From Curtobacterium sp. Leaf183 (lineage in GTDB: Bacteria > Actinomycetota > Actinomycetes > Actinomycetales > Microbacteriaceae), in NCBI RefSeq assembly GCF_001424385.1, contig NZ_LMPO01000008.1, positions 37,199 through 77,998 of the forward strand: a DNA stretch of 40,800 bases, read 5' to 3'. The position numbers and the translations under genes were made by a program. Below the pieces are notes generated by a model. It saw only the letters and a program-made list of their open reading frames with translations, was not told the origin of the DNA and searched no databases. This document shows, in pieces, positions 35,399-40,800 of this stretch (position 1 is its first letter; the number at the start of each line of letters is the position of its first letter).

Positions 35399-36364
35399 AT
35401 GTTCGACAACGCCTTCATCCGTCACGCCATCGACCGCAGCGCTGAGAACGCGCTCGACCGACGTCGCTTCTTCGCAGCCGCCGGGGTCGCCGGCGCTTCC
35501 GCCGGCATCGCCGCGCTCGGCTCGTCGGTGGTCTCCGCCGACCGAGCCTCCGCCTCGCCCGCCGAGGACGGTGCCGTCTCCGACGCCGCCATCCTCAACT
35601 TCGCCCTCAACCTGGAGTACCTCGAGGCGGAGTTCTACCTGCGCGCCGTGTTCGGCACGGGCCTGACCGACAGCATGATCACCGGCATCGACCCCCAGGG
35701 GCCGGTCGTCGGCGGCAGCAAGGTGCCGTTCAAGACCGCCGCCATCCGTGGGATCGCGACCGAGATCGCCAACGACGAGCGCGCGCACGTGGCGTTCCTC
35801 CGGTCGGCGCTCGGTGGTGCGGTCGTCTCGCGGCCGAAGATCGACTTCACGAACGCCTTCACCGCAGCCGCCCGGGCCGCGGGTGTGGTCGGACCGACGG
35901 GGACCTTCGACCCCTTCGCCAGCGAGGAGAACTTCCTGCTCGGCGCCTACGTGTTCGAGGACGTCGGGGTCACCGCCTACAAGGGCGCGGCTCCCCTGAT
36001 CTACAACAAGACGTACCTCAGCGCCGCGGCGGGCATCCTGGCCGTCGAGGCGTACCACGCGGGCATCATCCGCTCGAAGCTCTTCGACAAGGGCCTGCAG
36101 GTGCCGGCGAACAAGATCTCCGACGCCCGCGACTCGCTCGACGGGCCGACCGACGACGACCAGGGCATCACGACGTCGACCGGCGCGGTGAACTTCGTCC
36201 CGACCGACGCCAACTCCCTGGCGTACGGCCGCACCGCGGAGCGCGTGCTCAACATCGTGTTCCTCACGCCGAACCAGATCGACAAGGGCGGCTTCTTCCC
36301 CGAGGGCGTCAACGGCGCGATCGTGGCGAGCGGCAACCCCGGGAGCGCCACCGGCCCGGCCTGA
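35399..36364 (+). CDS. Tat-exported ferritin-like domain protein
   Basis: 321 aa. The N-terminus has [13 protein letters not shown] (residues 20-32), a twin-arginine export signal, with a hydrophobic stretch and likely cleavage near ADRASA. The mature part is a ferritin-like four-helix domain ([22 protein letters not shown] and [16 protein letters not shown], then a later [14 protein letters not shown]). Such DUF/Ferritin_2 proteins are reported in dessication and stress contexts. The Glu/His pattern (E-x6-Y, E-x2-H) suggests a metal site. The ATG has GAGGA 5 nt upstream. Confidence 0.88.
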   Translation: MFDNAFIRHAIDRSAENALDRRRFFAAAGVAGASAGIAALGSSVVSADRASASPAEDGAVSDAAILNFALNLEYLEAEFYLRAVFGTGLTDSMITGIDPQGPVVGGSKVPFKTAAIRGIATEIANDERAHVAFLRSALGGAVVSRPKIDFTNAFTAAARAAGVVGPTGTFDPFASEENFLLGAYVFEDVGVTAYKGAAPLIYNKTYLSAAAGILAVEAYHAGIIRSKLFDKGLQVPANKISDARDSLDGPTDDDQGITTSTGAVNFVPTDANSLAYGRTAERVLNIVFLTPNQIDKGGFFPEGVNGAIVASGNPGSATGPA

Positions 36365-36381
36365 TCGGTCATCACCTGAAC

Positions 36382-36421
36382 GACGGGAGGCGCGGTGCCA
36401 GCTGGCACCGCGCCTCTCGTC
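36382..36421 (+). terminator. Terminator after the ferritin-like gene
   Basis: 36387-36416 is a perfect 30-bp palindrome (arm GAGGCGCGGTGCCAG), with further GACG/CGTC pairing outside. It lies 22 nt after the stop. Confidence 0.85.
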
Positions 36422-36460
36422 TCCCGGCCACCACCAGGGCATCGGTGGTTGCCTGGGTGC

Positions 36461-36988
36461 ATGGCCAACGACCCGCTCTGGCGCCTCCCCGAGGTGCCCA
36501 CCTTCACCCTGACCAGCCCCGACTTCACCGACGGCGGCGTGCTGCCCACCTCGGCGCGCGGCTCCGACGTCGGCGGCGAGGACCGCTCGCCCGCGCTCGA
36601 GTGGTCCGGCGCTCCCGAGGGCACGCAGAGCTACGTGCTCACCGTGTACGACCCCGACGCCCCCACCGGCTCGGGCTTCTGGCACTGGAGCCTGACGGAC
36701 CTGCCGGCCTCGACGACGTCGCTGCCTGCCGGTGCCGGCACCGACGACGCCCTGCTGCCGGCCGAGGCACTCCGACGTCGCAACGAGTACGGGACCGCCA
36801 CGTTCCTCGGCGCCGCTCCCCCGGCCGGGCACGGCGAGCACCGGTACTTCTTCACGCTGAGCGCCCTCGACGTCCCCGTGCTCGAGGTCCCCGCCGACGC
36901 CACCCCGGCGGTCGTCGGCTTCATGCTGCGCGAGCACCTGGTCGGGCGCGCACAGCTCATGGGCACGCAGGAGACCCCCGCCCCCTGA
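36461..36988 (+). CDS. PEBP-family protein (YbhB/YbcL-like)
   Basis: 175 aa, cytoplasmic. DPDAPTGSGFWHW and the later GHGEHRYFF motif line the small anion-binding pocket of phosphatidylethanolamine-binding proteins. The bacterial members have no settled function. The ATG at 36461 lacks a clear Shine-Dalgarno; 96 nt separate it from the ferritin-like gene, including that gene's terminator, so it probably has its own promoter. Confidence 0.9.
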   Translation: MANDPLWRLPEVPTFTLTSPDFTDGGVLPTSARGSDVGGEDRSPALEWSGAPEGTQSYVLTVYDPDAPTGSGFWHWSLTDLPASTTSLPAGAGTDDALLPAEALRRRNEYGTATFLGAAPPAGHGEHRYFFTLSALDVPVLEVPADATPAVVGFMLREHLVGRAQLMGTQETPAP

Positions 36989-37008
36989 CCCGCCCGGACG
37001 ACATGCGG

Positions 37009-37040
37009 AACGGCCGCCGCCCCGAGGGGCGACGGCCGTT
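37009..37040. terminator. Bidirectional terminator between the PEBP gene and pnp
   Basis: AACGGCCG and CGCCCC pair with GGGGCG and CGGCCGTT around a GA loop, with a single C/A mismatch. It lies between convergent stops at 36988 and 37063. Confidence 0.85.
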
Positions 37041-37062
37041 CGTGCAGTCAGGCGAGGGGCGT

Positions 37063-39336
37063 TCAGCCCTCGGCCGGCGCCTCGGCGTGCGACGCGTGGT
37101 CGTCACGGCCGTCGGTGTCGACCTCGTCCGCCACGACCGGCGCGAGCGAGAGCTTGCCGCGGTCGTCGACCTTGGTGACCTCGACCAGGATCTTCTGGCC
37201 GACGCCGAGCACGTCCTCGACGTTCTCCACACGCTTGCCACCGGCGAGCTTGCGGACCTCGGAGACGTGGAGCAGACCGTCGCGGCCCGGCAGCAGCGAC
37301 ACGAAGGCGCCGAAGGTGGCGATCTTCACGACGGTGCCGAGGAACTGGTCCCCGATCTCCGGGTTGGTCGGGTTCGCGATCGCGTTGACCTGCGCACGCG
37401 CGGCCTCGGCGGACGGACCGTCGACGGCACCGATGTACACCGTGCCGTCGTCCTCGATCGAGATGTCGGCACCGGTGGTGTCCTGGATGCCGTTGATCGT
37501 CTTGCCCTTCGGGCCGATCAGCTCGCCGATCTTGTCGACGGGGATCTGCACCGAGATGACACGAGGGGCGGTGTCCGCCATCTCGTCGGGAGCGTCGATC
37601 GCCTCGTTCAGCACGCCGAGGATGGCCGAGCGGGCCTCCTTCGCCTGCTTCAGCGCGGCGTCGAGCACGGACGACGGGATGCCGTCGAGCTTGGTGTCGA
37701 GCTGGATGGCGGTGACGAACTCGGAGGTACCGGCGACCTTGAAGTCCATGTCACCCAGCGCGTCCTCGGCACCGAGGATGTCGGTCAGCGCCGCGTAGCG
37801 GGTCTGACCGTCGACGGTGTCGGAGACCAGGCCCATGGCGATGCCGGCGACGGGTGCCTTGAGCGGCACACCGGCGTTCAGCAGCGACAGGGTCGAGGCG
37901 CAGACGGAGCCCATCGAGGTCGAGCCGTTCGAGCTGAGCGCCTCGGAGACCTGACGGATGGCGTACGGGAACTCCTCGCGCGACGGCAGCACCGGCACGA
38001 GTGCGCGCTCGGCCAGGAAGCCGTGCCCGATCTCGCGACGCTTCGGCGAACCCACGCGGCCGGTCTCACCGGTCGAGTAGGGCGGGAAGTTGTAGTGGTG
38101 CAGGTAGCGCTTCTTCGTGACGGGCGACAGCGAGTCGATCTGCTGCTCCATCTTGAGCATGTTCAGCGTGGTGACGCCCAGGATCTGGGTCTCACCGCGC
38201 TGGAACACCGCGGAACCGTGGACGCGCGGGATCACGGCGACCTCGGCGTCGAGCGGGCGGATGTCGGCGAGGCCGCGGCCGTCCATGCGGACCTGCTCGG
38301 TCAGGATGCGGCCGCGGACGACCTTCTTCGTGACCGACTTGTACGCGGCGCTGACCTGGCTGTTCGCGACCTCGGGCAGCGTGCCCGCGGCGACCTGCTC
38401 GGCGATGGCTGCCTTGACGCGGGACTTCAGTGCGTCGTCGGCGTCCTGGCGCTCGGTCTTGGCGGCGATCTTGTAGACGTCGCCGAGCTCGGACAGGGCG
38501 AGGGACTCGACGGCCGAGTAGACCTCGGGTGCGTACGGCGGGAAGACCGGGAAGTCCTGGATCTCCTTGGCCGACTGCGCGGCGAGCTTCGCCTGCGCCT
38601 CGACGAGGGACTTGAGGAACGGCTTCGCCGCCTCGAGGCCCTGTGCGACGACGGCCTCGTCGGGCTTGGTGGCGCCGCCCTGGATGAGGTCCCAGCTGTG
38701 CTCGGTGGCCTCGGCCTCGACCATCATGATCGCGACGTCCTCGTTGCCGGCGTCGTCCGTGACGACACGGCCGGCGACGGTGAGGTCGAAGACGGCCTCG
38801 GCGAGCTGCGACGCCTTCGGGAACGCGACCCACTGGTCGCCGATGAGCGCGAGGCGCACGCCGGCGATCGGGCCGGAGAACGGCAGACCGGAGATCTGCG
38901 TCGACGCGGACGCCGCGTTGATCGCCAGCGCGTCGTAGAACTCGTCCGGAGCGATGCTCAGGACGGTGATGACGATCTGGACCTCGTTGCGCAGGCCGTC
39001 GACGAACGACGGACGCAGCGGCCGGTCGATCAGACGGCAGACGAGGATCGCCTCGGTCGACGGGCGACCTTCACGGCGGAAGAACGAGCCGGGGATCTTG
39101 CCGGCGGCGTACGAGCGCTCCTCGACGTCGACCGTGAGCGGGAAGAAGTCGAAGCCCTCGCGCGGGTGCTTGCCGGCGCTGGTGGCCGACAGCAGCATGG
39201 TCTCTTCGTCCAGGTACGCGGCGACGGCACCCTGTGCCTGCTGCGCGAGACGACCGGTCTCGAACCGGACCGTCCTGGTGCCGAAGCGACCGTTGTCGAT
39301 GATCGCTTCAGCGAACTTGATCTCGGGACCCTCCAA
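37063..39336 (-). CDS. pnp: Polyribonucleotide nucleotidyltransferase (PNPase)
   Basis: 757 aa. Two RNase PH domains flank a helical domain. They are followed by a KH domain ([19 protein letters not shown], about 595-655) and an S1 domain ([18 protein letters not shown], about 665-735). It degrades RNA 3-prime to 5-prime with phosphate and can add tails. The start is TTG at 39336: it encodes the conserved [11 protein letters not shown] beginning and has AAGGAGG with 7 nt spacing; the ATG far upstream at 39462 gives a non-conserved extension. The tail is acidic and His-containing. Confidence 0.96.
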   Translation of the reverse strand: MEGPEIKFAEAIIDNGRFGTRTVRFETGRLAQQAQGAVAAYLDEETMLLSATSAGKHPREGFDFFPLTVDVEERSYAAGKIPGSFFRREGRPSTEAILVCRLIDRPLRPSFVDGLRNEVQIVITVLSIAPDEFYDALAINAASASTQISGLPFSGPIAGVRLALIGDQWVAFPKASQLAEAVFDLTVAGRVVTDDAGNEDVAIMMVEAEATEHSWDLIQGGATKPDEAVVAQGLEAAKPFLKSLVEAQAKLAAQSAKEIQDFPVFPPYAPEVYSAVESLALSELGDVYKIAAKTERQDADDALKSRVKAAIAEQVAAGTLPEVANSQVSAAYKSVTKKVVRGRILTEQVRMDGRGLADIRPLDAEVAVIPRVHGSAVFQRGETQILGVTTLNMLKMEQQIDSLSPVTKKRYLHHYNFPPYSTGETGRVGSPKRREIGHGFLAERALVPVLPSREEFPYAIRQVSEALSSNGSTSMGSVCASTLSLLNAGVPLKAPVAGIAMGLVSDTVDGQTRYAALTDILGAEDALGDMDFKVAGTSEFVTAIQLDTKLDGIPSSVLDAALKQAKEARSAILGVLNEAIDAPDEMADTAPRVISVQIPVDKIGELIGPKGKTINGIQDTTGADISIEDDGTVYIGAVDGPSAEAARAQVNAIANPTNPEIGDQFLGTVVKIATFGAFVSLLPGRDGLLHVSEVRKLAGGKRVENVEDVLGVGQKILVEVTKVDDRGKLSLAPVVADEVDTDGRDDHASHAEAPAEG

Positions 39337-39415
39337 GAGGATGCCTCCTTGTGTTCTTGATGCAGCAGACCCGGCCTCGGGCACACGCGTGCACGTGCGC
39401 TCCACGACGCGGAAC

Positions 39416-39464
39416 GCATGTCTGGCCAGCAGTAGAAACAGTCGGGACGCCTCGGCCCGCATGC
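39416..39464 (-). ncRNA. Folded part of the pnp leader
   Basis: GCATG/CATGC and GGCC/GGCC pair across 49 nt in the ~200-nt leader of pnp. A conserved Actino-pnp RNA motif is known upstream of pnp in Actinobacteria; I cannot confirm that this is one. Confidence 0.3.
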
Positions 39465-39542
39465 CACCACCGATGACCAGCTTCGTGCCGGTCTGCGTGC
39501 GATGTTGTGTGTCGTCACGGGAAACGGTCCCCGGACGACCCG

Positions 39543-39548
39543 ACTTTA
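39543..39548 (-). promoter_or_regulatory. Extended -10 promoter of pnp
   Basis: TGC-TAAAGT on the minus strand, giving a transcript start near 39536 and a leader of about 200 nt. This contrasts with the leaderless genes around it. Confidence 0.5.
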
Positions 39549-39601
39549 GCAGTCGGCGGTGAATCGACGGCGAGGCTCGTGGCGAACGGGCGTGTCCTCG
39601 T

Positions 39602-39607
39602 TAGCCT
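39602..39607 (+). promoter_or_regulatory. Leaderless -10 element of the secreted coiled-coil gene
   Basis: TAGCCT, 6 nt before the ATG at 39614. Confidence 0.6.
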
Positions 39608-39613
39608 GACCGC

Positions 39614-40792
39614 ATGCGTCGAAGCCATTCCGGACGCGCGTTCGTCGCGGCCGCCGTCGTCCTCGGTGCGCTCGTCGTCCCCGTCGTCACCGCCACGCCC
39701 GCCAGCGCCACCGACTACCCGACGTGGCAGGACGTCCAGGCGGCGAAGGGCAACGAGCAGGCCAAGCAAGCCGAAGTCGCGAAGGTGCAGGACGCACTCA
39801 AGGCGGTGCAGGCCGACGCCGCGGCCAAGTCGCAGACCGCGCTCGACGCATCAGCCAAGGCCGACCAGGCCGATGCCGAACTGGGCGAAGCCACCCAGAC
39901 CGCCACGAGCCTCCAGGCACAGGCCGACCAGGCTGCGCAGACCGCGCAGCGGGCGCAGACGCGGGCCGGCCAGCTGGCCGCGAACCTGTACCGCGACGGC
40001 TCGACCAACCAGATGACCACGAAGATCGCGACGGCGAAGGACCCCGACGAGCTGCTCTACCAACTCGGCGCGATGGACCAGCTGACGACCACGTGGACCA
40101 GTGTCCTCGACGATGCATCGGTCGCTGCGGGGACCGCGTCGTCGCTGCACGACCAGGCCACCCGGGCCGAGGCGGAGCGCGCACGGCTGGCCCAGGCCGC
40201 CGAGGACCGCGCGGCAGCGGCGACGTCCGCCCAGGCGAAGGCCGATGCCGCCGTCGCCTCGACGAAGGACCACAGCGACGAGCTGTACGCGCAGCTGGCG
40301 TCACTCAAGGACACGACGGCGAAGGCCGAGCAGCAGTACGCCGTGGGTCAGGCGGTCGCTGCGCAGGCTGCGGCGCAGGCCCGGGCAGCGCAGGCAGCAG
40401 CAGCGGCTGCAGCAGCCGCGCCGACGGGTGCGGCCGCGTCCTCCGGCGACTCGTACCCCAGCACCGGTGGCGTGACGGTCGATCCGGACGCGGCGAAGGC
40501 CTACGCCCGCAGCGTCCTCGGCAACTACGGCTGGGGCGACGACCAGTACGGCTGCCTGGTGTCGCTCTGGACGCAGGAGTCCGGGTGGCGCGCGAACGCC
40601 CTGAACGCCTCGAGTGGTGCGTACGGCATCCCGCAGGCGCTGCCGGCGAACAAGCTGTCCGCCGCGGGCGCCGACTGGCGGACGAACCAGGACACGCAGA
40701 TCAACTGGGGCCTGTCCTACATCAAGTCGAGCTACGGCACCCCGTGCGGTGCCTGGAACCACGAGATGAGCGTCAACCCGCACTGGTACTGA
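39614..40792 (+). CDS. Secreted coiled-coil protein with C-terminal lysozyme-like (SLT) domain
   Basis: 392 aa. A Sec signal peptide (1-32, ending ATPASA) is followed by a long Ala/Gln/Lys-rich coiled coil (about 36-265) broken by a globular LYRDGSTNQMTTKIATAKDPDELLYQL segment. An alanine linker (265-288) leads to a lysozyme-like fold with the catalytic glutamate near E322 (LWTQESGWR) and GAYGIPQAL. It probably cuts or remodels peptidoglycan; coiled-coil hydrolase architectures of this kind often meet FtsX/FtsE-type partners. The stop is 8 nt from the window end. Confidence 0.88.
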   Translation: MRRSHSGRAFVAAAVVLGALVVPVVTATPASATDYPTWQDVQAAKGNEQAKQAEVAKVQDALKAVQADAAAKSQTALDASAKADQADAELGEATQTATSLQAQADQAAQTAQRAQTRAGQLAANLYRDGSTNQMTTKIATAKDPDELLYQLGAMDQLTTTWTSVLDDASVAAGTASSLHDQATRAEAERARLAQAAEDRAAAATSAQAKADAAVASTKDHSDELYAQLASLKDTTAKAEQQYAVGQAVAAQAAAQARAAQAAAAAAAAAPTGAAASSGDSYPSTGGVTVDPDAAKAYARSVLGNYGWGDDQYGCLVSLWTQESGWRANALNASSGAYGIPQALPANKLSAAGADWRTNQDTQINWGLSYIKSSYGTPCGAWNHEMSVNPHWY

Positions 40793-40800
40793 GCGGCGGG

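Noticed and set aside
36445..39360. A 971-codon plus-strand frame across pnp
   Set aside because: High-GC shadow: it has no recognisable domain and lies opposite the complete PNPase gene.

Overview
The window is high-GC DNA (about 70 percent by eye) from an actinobacterium, most likely Microbacteriaceae. Curtobacterium is my best guess, but that is inference from gene order, protein style and terminator sequences, with no search run. Supporting signs are many GTG starts, many leaderless promoters (TANNNT 6-8 nt before the start codon), a PriA-type HisA, actinobacterial recA-recX and ftsK-pgsA-cinA-clgR blocks, and SOS boxes of the CGAAC-N4-GTTCG type. I see no mobile element, CRISPR array, tRNA or rRNA. 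It reads as core chromosome.

Layout. 1-3090 (minus): parA-scpA-scpB and the repeat-rich start of a probable rluB, a chromosome-segregation operon cut by the left edge. 3263-7399 (minus): hisC-hisB-hisH-priA plus an SseB-like gene, with a 16-bp tandem repeat inside. 7497-8794: a LysM membrane protein and lexA, divergent, with two SOS boxes between them. 8928-11127: hflX and a divergent methyltransferase, then 333 nt carrying two long palindromes. 11461-17466 (minus): DUF3046, recA-recX, miaB-miaA-dapF. 17586-22117 (minus): ftsK-pgsA-cinA-clgR. 22196-25121 (minus): a MacB-type export operon (adaptor, ATPase, permease). 25281-29521 (minus): thyA-folA and dapA-rnjA. 29616-32286: an epimerase, a small TPR-like membrane protein, dapB and a GNAT gene that shares a palindromic -10 with dapB. 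32359-34304 (minus): M16 peptidase and histidine phosphatase. 34564-36988 (plus): a TetR regulator with a folded leader, a Tat-type ferritin-like protein and a PEBP protein. 37063-39336 (minus): pnp. 39614-40792 (plus): a secreted coiled-coil protein with a lysozyme-like domain.

How the genes work together. LexA, the LysM protein, RecA and RecX form an SOS module. ParA, ScpA, ScpB and FtsK serve chromosome segregation. DapA, DapB and DapF make meso-diaminopimelate and lysine. ThyA and FolA form the thymidylate and folate cycle. MiaA and MiaB modify tRNA A37. RNase J and PNPase process and decay RNA. HisC, HisB, HisH and PriA are part of histidine synthesis, and PriA may also serve tryptophan synthesis.

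I found no clearly new multi-gene system. The best leads are non-coding: the double-hairpin leader and operator of the TetR gene, the palindromic -10 shared by dapB and the GNAT gene, the paired REP-like palindromes near dapF, the eight-unit 16-bp repeat between hisH and priA, and repeat-expanded N-termini in RluB, MiaA and RecX.
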